This document shows positions 23,915-37,180 of a DNA stretch of 64,000 nt, in pieces; position 1 is the stretch's first letter; every line of letters begins with the position of its first letter. Origin of the DNA: Rhyacichthys aspro (Eukaryota; Chordata; Actinopteri; Gobiiformes; Rhyacichthyidae); the NCBI GenBank assembly GCA_036850595.1, contig CM072161.1, positions 7,585,905 through 7,649,904 of the forward strand, written 5' to 3'. The notes below the pieces were generated by a model. It was not told the origin of the DNA, ran no database searches, and saw nothing but the letters and a program-made list of their open reading frames with translations. Position numbers and translations under genes: made by a program.

Positions 23915-26207
23915 ATGTCCGCCAGTGAGTGGAAGAAGAAATGTGAGGATGAGTGGGGTCTGCAGGGCGCACCGATGCCTGACAGAGTGGACTGGAAGTC
24001 TGTGTATGAAGCCAAACCGTTCAGCAGGAACTTACTGAAGAACCACTCTCCTTACGGTACCATTTCTAACTATTACTAACAACTGTGAACTGTCATTATC
24101 ACATCTTTATTACCATAAGAATATATACTGTACTGTATATTTAGTCTTCGGTCCAAAATACCTAATCTTCCTCAGGAAAACTATTCTCTAATATTACTTT
24201 TCTACTCTCAGAGTCAGATTTAAGAGTAATGATTTAGAGAAGTAATGCATTTAGAGAAGTAATCACTTACTCTTTTTACTTAAGCTTTTATTCTACCAGT
24301 GTGTGGATGAACACTGATGTCTGTTGTGTGTTGACTTTATATTCTGTGCTTGCTTATTGCAGTCTTATCACCTTAAGTACACTACACTGCTCAGTAACTA
24401 TCATGTATCACCAGCTGCCTTTTATCAATATACTGTATACACCTATTCATCTAACTATAGACGTGAGACCAAAACCAAACCCTTATCTCTGTTTATTTAG
24501 TAACAACCTAATGTGGCACTGGTTAATGAGAGTTTATGTTGATATGACTAACCACTGGGTGTGGTTTACACTGGGATCTGGTCACACTGTGTGTCAGAAA
24601 GACGCATTAGTTGATTTTGGATATTTACAGAGTTCTACAGGGTGTGGTGCCTCACACTTTAACCCTTTTGGCTTCTGTCTTTTCTTCAGGGCTAACAAAG
24701 GATGGCCCTCCACCTGAACCTGACCTGCCTGAAGAGCCTGACCGTGGACCTCCTCGTTTCATACCCAATGGTGAGAAAGGTGGTCTCAGCTTCGCTCACA
24801 TCTAATAACAATGAAACATACAGAGTCATTGGCTGTTTACCGCTTTACAGGTGACTTTAGTGGCTGGACCACAAGCTCAGAGGTTCTTCCCTATGATACA
24901 AGTGGAATCCCTGAAGGAGTTGTGATCTGTCAATTGCCTCAATACAGGTGTGTAGTATCAAGTATTGTCCCTTTTGGCCTTGATGATGGCCAGCAGTCTT
25001 TCATGAAATCTGCCTCAGGGAAAAGCTGTCAAACGTTAATGGACAGGGCTTTCAAATGCAATAAAGTGTCTTTTTGTCCAGTCCCTATAAAATTGTAAAT
25101 GTCTGCAGCCATATTCAAGCATCACTACTAAGTTTATATACAGTATGTCAGTATACATGTGTAATACAGTCTCAGCTTCACCACTAGATGTCACCATAGC
25201 TTTAAACTAGAGCCTTCAGTTGTCATGGTTTCACATATAACTATCAGTATCTACCAAAGTCAAGTCTTGCTTTATTTTGAGTAAATGTAAATATCATCAC
25301 ATTTCTCACTGGTTTGTTCTTCTGTTCTTAGCTGGTTTTCCATGGAGCAGGTTGTGGACCTGAAGGCTGAAGGACTCTGGGAGGAGCTGCTTGATCATTT
25401 TCGGCCTGAAATTGTCATCCAAGACTGGTGCGTTCATGAACACTACAGCCCATGTGCCATCAGTTCCTCCAGCTTTTACTTCTACTACTGCATTTCATTC
25501 AGTAAAGTCAAATGGATGGAAAGGATTGTTTTTATTATAACAATTAAGCCATTGGGTGTATAACAAAAACATCTTATATTATAGGTAGCTTCTGTTGAAA
25601 TTTGAAAACATGGTCTTTGATTTGCTCAGGTATGAGGAGAGTCAGCTGCATGACTCCATCTATCAGCTACAAGTGAAATTACTTGGTGCAGACAAACAAA
25701 CAGTGATTGCAGAGCACACAGCGAACCCCACTGAGGAACGCAGCGTCTACTCCCACAACTGGAAGGAGGTGAATTATAGAGTTCTCCACATGAACAGCCT
25801 CTTAATCAATTATTCAGTACACTGTGTACAGCAACTCTGTATTTTGCTAATAAATGTTTGTTTATGCCATTGGATAATAGTGCCATCTTGTTACATTGTG
25901 CGAGTCAGGGAACACATATGTTTAATTCAACACACAAACACACACAAAACAACAACAAAACCGAAGTACTAATTCATTTGCACTAATTAATAGTTCCTAG
26001 TCTCATCTCCATACCATACTTACTGTATGTCTTCACACACTTACTGTACGTGTCTCTCTTGGCCTCTAGGTGTCGCATGTGTTCTCTGGCTATGGACCCG
26101 GAGTGAGATATGTCCAGTTTGTGCACCGTCTGAAGAACCAGTTTTTGAATGGATTCTGGAACACAATGTTCACTGGGAGCTCAGTGACTGTGAAACCAAA
26201 GAAATAA
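23915..26207 (+). CDS. nccrp1: NCCRP1-like FBA-domain protein (F-box associated domain; complete, 230 aa)
   Basis: Exons: 23915-24056, 24690-24770, 24851-24947, 25332-25427, 25630-25768, 26070-26207, joining to 230 codons plus stop. The protein starts MSASEWKKKCEDEWGLQGAP. It carries the FBA hallmarks FSRNLLKN, DFSGW, WFSMEQVVDLKAEGLWEELL, IVIQDWYEES, YQLQVKLLGADKQTVIAEH and VSHVFSGYGPGVRYVQFVH. It resembles NCCRP1 (FBXO50), known in fish as the non-specific cytotoxic cell receptor protein, now seen as a lectin-like FBA protein without an F-box. No signal peptide or membrane segment is visible, so a cytosolic protein is likely. The ATG is chosen because it follows the promoter-proximal region directly. 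The AATAAA at 26203-26208 overlaps the stop codon. A decayed tandem copy follows. Confidence 0.92.
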
Positions 26208-26777
26208 ATCTGAATACTGCTGCCACGAGCAGGAATGCAGTTTGATTTTTTTTCCCCACATGTTCATAACATAATTTAAAGACAAACCACAAACATGTCT
26301 CACTGCAGGGAAAAAACTTGAGCAAATCTTTGCAACATTGTAAAGCTAAAATGTATAATTTACTGGAGTGAAGAAAAATGTACACAAGTTAGTTATACAA
26401 TAGCTGTTCATTACTCCAGTATCTTCCAGGAAAGACATTTCCAAAATATTTCAGGTTACAGAGCTTTTGCAAACGCTTCCTGGTCATGTGACCTGAAAAC
26501 AAAACTGAATCGTTACCAGCCTAATACTATCAGAGGCATTAGATTATAACGCTTTTACGATTTATACATATCAGTGCTTTTTGGACTTATTTCTCCAAAT
26601 TACAGCGGGTATGATTCTAAATCTAGGACAGTACCCACCAAAATAACACCTGCCTACTGTTTCTTTAAGAGTTCACATAAGTACATTACATTTATGGGCG
26701 TAGCGTATGGCGCAGTCTGTTCTGTAATAAAATCACATCTTGATCTTGGCTGAGTAACAGTACATTTACACAGCAGT

Positions 26778-28882
26778 ATGTCCGCCAGTGAGTGGAAGAA
26801 GAGGTGTGAGGATGAGTGGGGTCTGCAGGGCGCACCGATGCCTGACAGAGTGGACTGGAAGTCTGTGTATGAAGCCAGACCGTTGAGCAGGAACTTACTG
26901 AAGAACCCCTCTCCTTACGGTACCATTTCAACACCGGCTTGGCTTATGTTCGGGGTATTTAACAGAGTTCAAAGGCTTAAAGTTTGGTTTCAAGATTTTC
27001 TTTCACTTTGAATGTGAGCGTGAACTACAACTTCTGGACAATTTGGGACGTTTAAGGGGAAAATTATTTTACTGTAAAAAATGCAAGGAAAAGATGAACC
27101 ATATATTTATTATAAGCCTATGTTTGATTATATCAGCAACATTACAATGGCTGCAACAAAAAAACATTGGACAGAGTCAAAATAGGAAAATATTAGAGTG
27201 TTATTATTTTTTTTTAAAAAAGCACATCTGCCATAAACAAACATTGAATGAGGAAATAGTACTTTCTAAAGTATTGCAAAATGTTTTGTTGGAGTTGTAG
27301 AGAAGACATCTCAAAGCAGAAATGTCAAGAAGAAGGCGTGGGTAAGTGTGGTTGACGTTGATCTCCACCGAGAATATATGTTGTGATCAGACAAGACCAC
27401 ATCTCAAAACGAACACTGGCCTTGCCATCTGTGCATTGTCTTTTTCATGACCAGCCCCTGAAAATTCTGCAGGTATGACAGTTAAATAGTTTATGTGCAG
27501 CCTACTTGCAGCCCAACAATGCTGCACTGCCCAAGTATAGGTTGGTTTATATATTAATTTCACAGATGTGATAAAAACCTAATAATACTTATGCCACCCT
27601 CAGCAGCAATAAGTGTAATCAGTTGTTTGTGTTGACTGGCAATGAGTCTTTCACATCTCTGTGGAGGAATTTGGGCCCACTCTTCTTTGCAGAATTGTTT
27701 TAATTCAGCAACACTGGAGGATTTCAGAGCATAATCCCTCTTTTTATGGTCAGGTCACAGCATCTCAATCAGATTAAAGTACGGACTTTGTCTAGGCCAC
27801 TCCAAAACCTATACTTTGTTGTTTTTTGTTGTTTTTTAAAGCCATTCAGAGTTGGACTTGCTGGTGTGTTTAGATCATTGTCCTGCTGCAGAACTTAAGT
27901 GTGCTTCAGCTCAAGGTCATAAATTGATGGCTGGACATTCTCCTTCAGGAATTTTTGGTAGAGAGCAGAATTCATGGTTCCATCAATCACAGCAAGTCGT
28001 CCAGGTCTTGAAGCACCAAACTACAACAGCCATATTTGACTGTTGGTATGATGTTCTTTTTCTGAAATGCTGTGTTACTTTTACACCTGATGTAACGGGA
28101 CACATACCTTCAATCAGCTTTTGTCTCGTCAGTCCACAGAATCTTTTCCCAAAAGTTTTGGGGTTCATCAAGATGTTTTTTGGCAAAAGTGAGATGATCC
28201 TTTGTGGGGTTTTTTGTCAGTACTGGTTTTTGCCTCAGTACTCTGCCATTGATGCCATGCTTTGCAGAAATAGGCACACTTGCCTTTTTCAATGCAAATG
28301 CAAATCTCTGGCTTTTATACACAGCACATACACATTTACAAATTTTCTTTTTTTCAGGAAAAGTAAAAGTTTCACATTATGCTACTAATATGTAGCATTA
28401 TTGTATGCAATAATATGTCACATTGCTTACTGGCTTGTTCTTCTGTTCTCAGTTGGTTTTCCATGGAGCAGGTTGTGGATCTGAAGGCTGAAGGACTCTG
28501 GGAGGAGCTGCTTAATGAATTTCCTGAAATTGCAATCCAAGACTATCTATGAATATCACTGTTCCCCAGGAACAATGAAAATTTTAATTCTAAATGTATA
28601 TTTTTGTCAGGTATGAGGAGAGTCGTCTGCATGATTTCATCTACATGTGACGCAAACTGTGATCTCAGAGCACTCGGTGAACCCCACTGAGGACCGCAGT
28701 GTATTTAACCTCAACCACAAGTGGAAGGGAGTTACAGTACAAAACAACCTCGACCTATGGCATCAACCAATACTTTCAATGTAAGTATTGCTGCTGCCCT
28801 CTAGGTGTCGCATGTGTTCTCTGGCTATGGACCCGCAGTGAGATATGTCCACTTTGTGCACTGTCTGAAGAACAATTTTTAA
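26778..28882 (+). pseudogene. Decayed tandem duplicate of nccrp1
   Basis: Copies of four of the six nccrp1 exons are visible in order. Exon 1 is at 26778-26919, intact and almost identical (MSASEWKKRCEDEWGLQGAP), with its donor. Exon 4 is at 28453-28549, with a 3-nt deletion and a lost GT donor. Exon 5 is at 28611-28730, with a deletion of about 30 nt. Exon 6 is at 28805-28882, with a premature TAA at 28880-28882 after KNNF. Exons 2 and 3 are absent, and a Tc1 relic occupies the gap. These lesions make a functional product unlikely, although the intact first exon and promoter-proximal bases could still be transcribed. Confidence 0.85.
27570..28323 (-). mobile_element. Tc1/mariner-type transposase relic
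   Basis: On the - strand, broken frames show Tc1 transposase landmarks in order: FAKKHLDEPQNFWEKILWTDETK around 28190-28119 (shared here as separate motifs HLDEPQNFWEK and WTDETK), the QQDND block near 27890-27875, and the SPxxNLIE block near 27760-27780 with its Glu. These correspond to the three acidic positions of a DD34E transposase. Several frameshifts and stops interrupt it and the DNA-binding N-terminal part is missing. It sits inside the decayed nccrp1 copy. Confidence 0.85.
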
Positions 28883-28889
28883 ATGGTTT

Positions 28890-29780
28890 TTACACTATGG
28901 CATCCTCTGGCAGTTCTTTAATTGTCAGACCAAATACATTCAAAAACAAACAGCACCAAAAGAATGTTTTAAGGCTATTACATAAACTGTAATCCAGATG
29001 ATACCTTTACCAAACTATCTACTAAAAGTGTAATCCTCTAATAACTATTTACCATGTTTTTGTATCCACTGCTTTTTGTTTTCTTACAATATATTTTAAC
29101 TGTGAGGTCAATAAAACTTACACGACCACAGAATGCATTCTTACATTTATGTCCTGTAGTTTATTTTAAATTATAAACATGTATATTATTATAATTATAA
29201 ATAAAATGTATAATTTTATTAAAATATAGAGTAGCAGTCTTTTTTATTCCAATCTTATGGATCTCTAAAACCATGTGCTGGATTTGGATTTGCCTGTTTG
29301 CAAGCATCACAATTAAAAAAAATAAAAAAAGATTTGGGGCCAATTTAGTTTCCAAAAACATTCTGCTGGAATTCCGAATATATCATTAGTAATAATAATT
29401 TAATATGTTTGAAACTTGTCTTCTAAAATTTAACACCTATGCTTTTGATTCTAGAAAAAAAGCAATAATCAATTCAATTTTAAAAAATATAAATTTAAAC
29501 TTAAACACTTTTTGCTTCTTACAAATGTTATGCTATTCAACGTTAAACCATGCGCCTGCGCAGTATTCCTTTTGAGTGCTGCATTCATGTGTTTCTGAAA
29601 AAACCTAGGCCCATGTTCCTTAAAAACACTACACAGCCATTACATTAAAAATAATTGTTGTAAAAACTACATCTGATTCCCAATGCTATTTGTGTTTTTA
29701 TGCCCTGGTACGACACTTTAAAGAGTAGCCTTACAACAAACTGAGTTAACAACTTCCCAAAACCTGAACTTCGGGGTGGG
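28890..29780. other. AT-rich intergenic spacer
   Basis: Between the nccrp1 pseudogene and the probable slc8a2 first exon. No gene or recognised element was found. The open frames here are low in complexity and AT-rich. Confidence 0.6.
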
Positions 29781-29799
29781 TCCACGAAGCTAGCACGTC

Positions 29800-29973
29800 A
29801 TCGGCCGCATGGGCTCCGAGCATCAGTGCAGACAGCGATGTGAGAGCAACGGGAAAGTTCACTGTGTGAGTCCAGCGGTGTGTCCAGACAGGGATAGTTT
29901 GACCTCACGTCTTGTTCCCAGAGCTTCAGAGGCAATGTCAGTCTGCGGTGGAGCTGTGCCATAAAACAAAAAG
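29800..29973 (+). promoter_or_regulatory. slc8a2: Probable slc8a2 promoter and non-coding first exon
   Basis: A locally GC-rich, CpG-containing block ends in a good splice donor, AAAAAG|GTAAGA at 29974, followed by more GC-rich sequence (ACCGGCGCCGCGGG near 30021). It is the only promoter-like segment upstream of the slc8a2 coding exons, whose first exon starts at a splice acceptor (37117|37118). It would splice over a 7.1-kb intron. This is inferred from position and composition, and no transcript evidence is available. Confidence 0.5.
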
Positions 29974-32900
29974 GTAAGACAGACGATGACAAGTAAAAAA
30001 AAAAACCCAGAAGAAGAGGGGACCGGCGCCGCGGGTAAACTTTAGTGTTTTTTACTGAACGCTACAGGCTACGCCCTCGGCAGTTATATTAGCTTGAATT
30101 AACAGAAAATCAAATTAAAGTAACTGAAATAACGCCAGCCTGCTTTGTTTTGAATTGTATAGACTATGCAACTCTCCAAAATAGTAGTCTACTATTCACT
30201 ATTTGATTAATACACATTTTCTTATTAAAACCTCACTTTCTGCTTTGTTTTGTTTAACATGGGGCTACACTTACTTGACAAAAACTCTGAAAGTTGCGTA
30301 AAATATAATAAGAACCACATGTTTTATGATCTAATGGCAAAAGTATTTGTATCATTAGATCAGAAGAAATGCTGTTGCTTCATTAAACATAATGATTTTT
30401 ACTAAACAACACATCTTTTTGTTTTGTCTTAACCATCCTTTTACCAGCCTTTATGTAAGAATTTCATAATGTCTCCTTTTTTTAACATATAGTTTCTTTA
30501 TGTTTTTGGCCCTTAAAGCAAAACTTTGTACTTTTTGGCTCAAAATCAGCAAAATATGTAATTTCAGCGTCATTTGGATGGATTGACAGACATTACAAAA
30601 GGAAGAATGACACCTCTTGGATGGGTAAAGAGAACACAGTTTGCGGATGGCAGAGCCTGAAAAGTTATGTAATGATACTCTAAAGTGATATTCTGGGTTT
30701 TTTAAAGTAGTGTTGTGTATGGTAATTGTGTATTGTGTGCGTATTATCTTTAGTAAATGCATCTAGTACCCAATTGTCTGTCTCAAAGAGTAAAGATGTA
30801 CTATAAAAACGCTCTATGTGCTTCTAAAAGGCTTTATTTTGTTTTCAATGTACAATATACAGCCTTTGTTAAAGAAAAATCCTGGAATATCACTTTAATG
30901 ACTTTGATATTAGTTTGTCAGCTATGCGCCACTACAGGTTAAACTATCATTTATAAGTCTGGGAAGTCTTAAGTGTATCGATGTTTGCGTTCTCCTTTTG
31001 GACGCTTCGACTGCTCCATTGATTTTATTCTGGGAAAAGTCCTCTCATCCCTTTTTCGCCCTGACATTTTCTGATGAGGGCTGAACTTCAGAGCTGACAT
31101 TTAACTGGCATAAAAGTACCATTTATGTATCATTTATTCAGTAGATTGGCAGCGCCGCATTAAAAGTGCCTGGCTCCTTCATCTCTTGTGACCACAGCAG
31201 TGTTAACTGCCTGTAAACATGTTAAGAGCTGGTGATGTGGGAGATGGGAGGCGCTGAGTGCAGATACACCCTCAGGTTCACTCCATTATAATTGACTACT
31301 CACATGATATTATTGGCTAGATTACTTTCAGATGCATCTCTAAAATACTACACTCTTGTTCAGTTTAGCAAAATAATAATACAGTACTGCATGATTGTTT
31401 CATTAGCTGTCATAATTCCTTGCATACTTTTTTTTTTTTTTTACTTTGTCTTAGGAAGCATCTTAGGACAGTTCTTTAGAGTTCAGAGGCTAAGTCGAAG
31501 CAGGCTGCGCTCACAGACGCTCGTCCTGAAATGCAAGCACCCCCCACTTATGTGACGGCTCAAGTAAACCAATGCTGCCACATTGTATGCAGGCACAGAC
31601 ATGTGCGCCATCGCAGGTGCCACTGGACAAAGGGCCATACTACACCTCACGTTTCTCTCACATTTCCCCCCCGAGATCAATCAGTAGAGCTGTACACTTC
31701 ACCTAAATGGCCTCCTGAAACCTTTTCATCCAGTTGATTTAGAGAAGCCAAGACCTATAGACAGGTCTCCTTTACCCTGAGTCATTCAGATCACTTTCTT
31801 CTCCTTTGTCATTAATGTTACACAAACAAACTGACGACCTGTTGATTTGAATAGGGATCTGTCAAACACAAGCTTCTGAAACGTGCTTAGTTTATTTGAC
31901 CGCGTTTAACTCTGGATATGTGTAGTGAGAGTACTGTAAGGGTATAGTATTTACCAGTCTCAGTGTGTGTGTGGGGGAGAGGGTCTGTTTTGTTTTCATT
32001 GACTCCCCAGTCTATTGTGTGTTCGGGCCCTCTGGCTGCCGCTGCACATTTTGTTAGCATTTTGTTGTTCTAAACCAGAATTCAAGCGGTCCCGGCGGAG
32101 ATGGAAATATTGGTTAGTGTTTTGTTTGACTTTCCATTACGGCCATTTCACGTTACTCTTTATGTGGCTCCACTGTCATGTTCAGGAGGAAATTGTTAAC
32201 TTTGACTGGGTAATGAGTAAAGCTTTTCTTTTCTCTCGAACACTGTGCAAAGTGCAGTGTTTCTGATTGATCACCACCATATCTTCAAAGGATTTTTTGG
32301 CCCAATCCTGAATATTGCATAACTGCTGGCCCCGTCTGGGTCTCTACTGAAGCTGAGAATGCTGTTCCTTCTAAGATGACAGGGCCGCCAAGTTGGTCAG
32401 GGTATCTCAGGTAATGGAAACCCTAGGACCTGTCTGCCGGTTGTCAGTCGTTTGTCTACCAACCCTTTTTTTCCTCCACCTCACCACCGGACCCATGTGG
32501 CCTATCTGACCACCTGCCCATGCCTTTAGAGCAGTGCCACCTCAGACACAAAGATGTGAGAGGTCTTCGGAAAAGGAAAGTTGCGGCAGTATAGGCAGCG
32601 GGATTAAAAAAGCGAAATGAGAGAAGCGAATGAGTTAAAGATGTCACCTGGATAGGGTGCCTCGAAGTCAGCCTGATTAGGGAAGAGGAGACCTGTTGAT
32701 CTCCCTAACCATTCTGTGACCTTAAATTGGTCTAGGGTGAAGTCTTCTGATATCATGCTGACCTTAATAATAGCTATTCAGTTGCTCTACTAATTGGTCT
32801 GGCCATTTAAGTTCACACCCTTTTAACAAGTTTAACTATACAGATGCTAGGGCTTATGTGCACCATTTCCAAACTGTAGTTACCCCAGTGAAAAAGCTTT

Positions 32901-35900
32901 CTTAATCTATAAGGAAATTTTAAGATATTACAAGCCCTACAGTCACTGCCATATGCAACAGCAGTGGTAGGTATCACATGGTTCTCTATTAGTGCAGCAA
33001 TAATGCATGTCTGGAAAAATAAAAATGAATAAGGATTAAAACAAAAAATAGATTGTATCTTCTGTAGGCTGAGGTATACATAGCTGAGACATTCACATGC
33101 TGCCACATTAAGTGGCATATCTACCTCAAATGTGCCATTAGTTTCCCCGAGACAGAATGTAGAGGAGTCCAAGTTGTTTTATATAGCACATACATGTGAG
33201 ACCTATTGATTCTTTTTACATTTTCACTACAAAACTCCATCTTGACATTGGTTACAGTGACAGTACTTTGTCATAGTACATTTCAAAGAAAGTGTAAAAT
33301 GGTGTGATTTTTCTGCATTTCAAAATGAATTCCTGTGCTTTACACTTATTGTACGTGACAGTGTTCCTGGTCAAGGCCGGATGTACAGGAGACATACGGT
33401 GACAGTGTTTGAAAGCAGATCACCATCTCTTGAGGAGCTGAACTACATGGCAGCGTGCCCGCCGCTCTGTAAACTAAGCCTTGTGCTTAGCCAAGCTTGC
33501 ACTGCCGCTGTTCAGATTGATGGTAATGTTGACCCAGTGGACACAGGGCAAGCAGAGACTGTGTAAGACCTGGGTTAGCTTTCACTCTTTATACCGCCCT
33601 ACTAGACTAGTCAAAGAGCAATTAAAACCTGCAGGGTACTGATTAAGCCACTGACGTCATCACAGGCATCTAGTAGAGGGCTCTAAAGTCATCTGAAGTT
33701 TGACTGTCGATTTTCTAGAGGCTGCCTGACGTTAATTGTGCGGGCCTCTCTTGTTACATAGGAATAATTGATAAATGATGAGGTTTTTGTGAGCCAAGTT
33801 TGTTTCTACTTCTTTAGGATTAGCATAGTCAGTTGTGCATGACATGGTGGGTGATCCTGTCTGTTGGAGTTTGATTTCTGTCAAACTTTAAGTGATTTTG
33901 TTTTCATTGAACAGGTAAAGAAGAAAACATTTGAAGGTGCTCTATGGAATAACTGTATGTTTTTAAATATAACGTGTGGAATTCATGTGCACTGATCTGA
34001 AATTATAATGAAAAGTTCTTCTGTTTGGTGGTTTGGGAGTAACTATTCTTTTGATATAAACATCAAGTTAGAGAAGCTGGTTTTAGTCATTTATATGTAT
34101 CAACCACTTGAGAGATGAGTGTAATAAGTGTGATACGATACACAGCACACACAGTTGGTTAATTAGATAATAACTAATTGTCCAATTTACTCAAACATGT
34201 TTGTTAAGTTATATTTTGTTGTAGATCAGTTGTTGCTTTGTTGTTTTCTGTAGTATTGGTAAAACTCTGAGAAATGAATAATACATGCACAAATTAAAGG
34301 CAACCATAAGTGAATATTGTAATATGACAGTCTAGTGATCAGTGTTTCAGTAGTTTGGCAATCAATACATGCACTTTGAGTGTGTGTATGTGTGTGTGTT
34401 ATTTATTTATTTATTTTTTTAGATCAAATGATCTTAACAGATTGACTGTTTTAGAAACACAGAATGTCAAAGACACCCTCATTGTTTACAGTGAAATCTA
34501 CCAAAGGTATTGTAATGCCACATTAGTGGTTTGACCCATTCGTTATCGCTCTGTGCATCTGTCTGTGGCTAGTTGGATTACCTTTCACTCTGATTCAGCT
34601 GCTTCATTGACATGTGCGCAGGAGCTTGCCAACACTTGTGTTACTTATTAAAAGGATGTATCTTCTTGCTTTCTTTACTTTAACTGCAAACAAAAGGAGA
34701 GTCAACAAGAGTCTTCCTGTCAGGATTTGTTTTTAACTTGTGTCTTAATGAATGGGTTCTAGTCTTTATTGTGTATATTCAACTAGTTGGATTTGTATTA
34801 GTTTCATTATTTTAATGTAAATTTGCTATCAACAAAATTGGTCTTGTTACATGTACAATATAATAATCACATATTAAAAACATGCAGGAGTATAGAATGT
34901 CATTCTACCCACAAACAACATGTTTTTTACACAGGACCTTTATCCTGTACATGCACAGCTTACATCTTCTCAGGTGACATCTAAATGTACACAGGCGGCA
35001 CAGGCCTTAATGGGATACAGCGTTTTTCAGATTAAGACCAAGCTCAGGCTTTGTTTGGCTGACCGTGAAATTGATACATTGGCTGTTATAGGTTTACTTT
35101 TGCATAGGGGTTACGTCCTGGAAAGGTGATCTTGGTTGATCTACAAGCAGGTCTATGTTCAGGCCTGGGTGGGTTGTCAGTGATGGACTGCTGATTGGTA
35201 AATAGTGGCTATTTCCACAGGTGGGGCACAAGCTCCTACTTCTGGTCTCAAACAAGTGCAGAGCTGAGGGTTTCATCAAAGCAGTGCTTGTATCTATGGA
35301 TGTAAATTGAAATAGTAAAACTTTTGTCACAAACGCTGGTCACACCAAATATATTTTGCACCAAACTGAGAATGCAAATGTTTTGTATTTCCATAAGAGC
35401 ATCCCTAATCTGAAGCAAACCGCCAACAGGGTACAGGCAGGAAATACAAAACAGTTAAAGGTGTTAACTCCCTTTTTTGCTAGCACTTCTACCTGGGTAA
35501 GCCTATCCCAGGCAATCACTTATCTGTGGTGCTGACAGATAGTGGCTGTGTCACAGACAGTAAGGGGAGAAGAGCTGTCACTCAGCTCACTGTTCCTGTG
35601 CACTAAGTGGCAATAGAGACCACAGACCTATCAACACCCCACCAACCCCTCCCACTCACTCTGTGTTTGTGCCACAGCTAATGTGTGTAAAATGTGCTGT
35701 GTTTGTAAAGCTCTAATGTTAAGGGCAGGATATGGCGATGTATGTAACTGGCTTTTTTAAAAGCCTCACTTTTAAAAAGGGAATAGCATTAATGTCTACA
35801 TATCTCCTTGTTCATGTTAGTGCACTCTAAACATCATTTAGAGGAAGACCTCAGACATAGAGTACCTAGTAGGTGGCATAAAAGGAAGAAATATCCTGCT

Positions 35901-37117
35901 ATATTTAGCTGAATGGATCAATCAATAATGCATTCTGTCCTTCCAGAACAGGCTTTCTGATTTGTCTGCATCTGTACCTTGTTGCCCATATGTACTCTAT
36001 AGAGTACTTAACCATGCAACACACTAATGAGGCACTTGGATCTTTGGATGGCATGCATGAGTAAAGTTTGAATCTTCTTTGGTTTTGCACTTATTTGAAT
36101 TCCAATAAAGTTTGATGCATTGTGGTGTTATTTTTGGCATGTGATATTAATATTCATGTGTGCTATATGTACAACGCATCCATTGTAACATTTATTTTCT
36201 ATGTATGAAGGCTAAGAAAGTTATTTTTGGTGCATCTATCCGCTTCAGCTTAGGCTGGTGTAACGTGGCCCTCTGTCTGAGGCCGTGGTAACCATAGCAG
36301 ACCTTGGAAAGTGAAATGTGATAGTGTGGACCTCTGGGCTGTGTTTCTGAATCACAACTCCATAATGAGCTGGCAGAGCTCAGGCTACATCAAAGATGCA
36401 GCACCCGAGTATCTGTTTCAGTCCACAATGTACAATACTGGAGTGTCACCTGTACTGAGGAGTGGAGGTGATGGGCTCAGAGTGAGGCATACTCAAAGCT
36501 CTGTAGTGACCTGCTGCACATTCATGCACTACAAACAACCCTGCCCCCTGTTACACGGTCATGTTTGCTGCACTTACTAACATACAGCACAAACAGCCTA
36601 CATCATATTTTTTTTAAAAGATAGTAAATAAAGTATTTTGTAATGATTTTTTATTCTCACACTGGTCCTGTATAAATAAATGTTTATTCTAGTTAAAATA
36701 TTTGCAGAAGAAGATATGAGCTTTCCGCCTGATCAAATAGCAGCCACCATTCAATGATTAGATAATGAAGCTCTAGTGGCTAAACAGCCTGGCTTTAGTT
36801 TCTTAAGAGGACACATTCTGCTAGTTAAATAATCAAACAGATCAGTTTACTATTAATTACACCTTTTTGTCAGTGAAGTACTGTTCACTGTCTGTCAAGA
36901 CAGTTGTGGTCATTGCGCATGTTTTTCTGCACAATTTCTTCCCATATTTTTAGAGATGTCAAGCAGCTATAAATTATGTACTCTATGATAGAGTTTAGAG
37001 ATTTTTAAGGTAAAATGTAATTGTTATATCATTCACAAATTTAAGACAGCCTATTACGGTGTGTTTACCTGGTTATTGTAGATTCTGTGCCATTATTTGT
37101 GTATGTTTTGTTTCTAG
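29974..37117 (+). other. slc8a2: Probable first intron of slc8a2
   Basis: A 7.1-kb stretch without recognisable coding exons. Long parts are simple and AT-rich. Blocks at about 31440-31740, 32020-32250, 32340-32760 and 33380-33720 have higher complexity and look like candidate conserved non-coding elements. A TG tract and TTTA repeats lie near 34380-34420. Confidence 0.5.
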
Positions 37118-37180
37118 GAGAGTCTCCCACCCAAGCGGCTCCCCCGGTGACCCCTCAAGCCCGTCTGACTCAGGGATACC

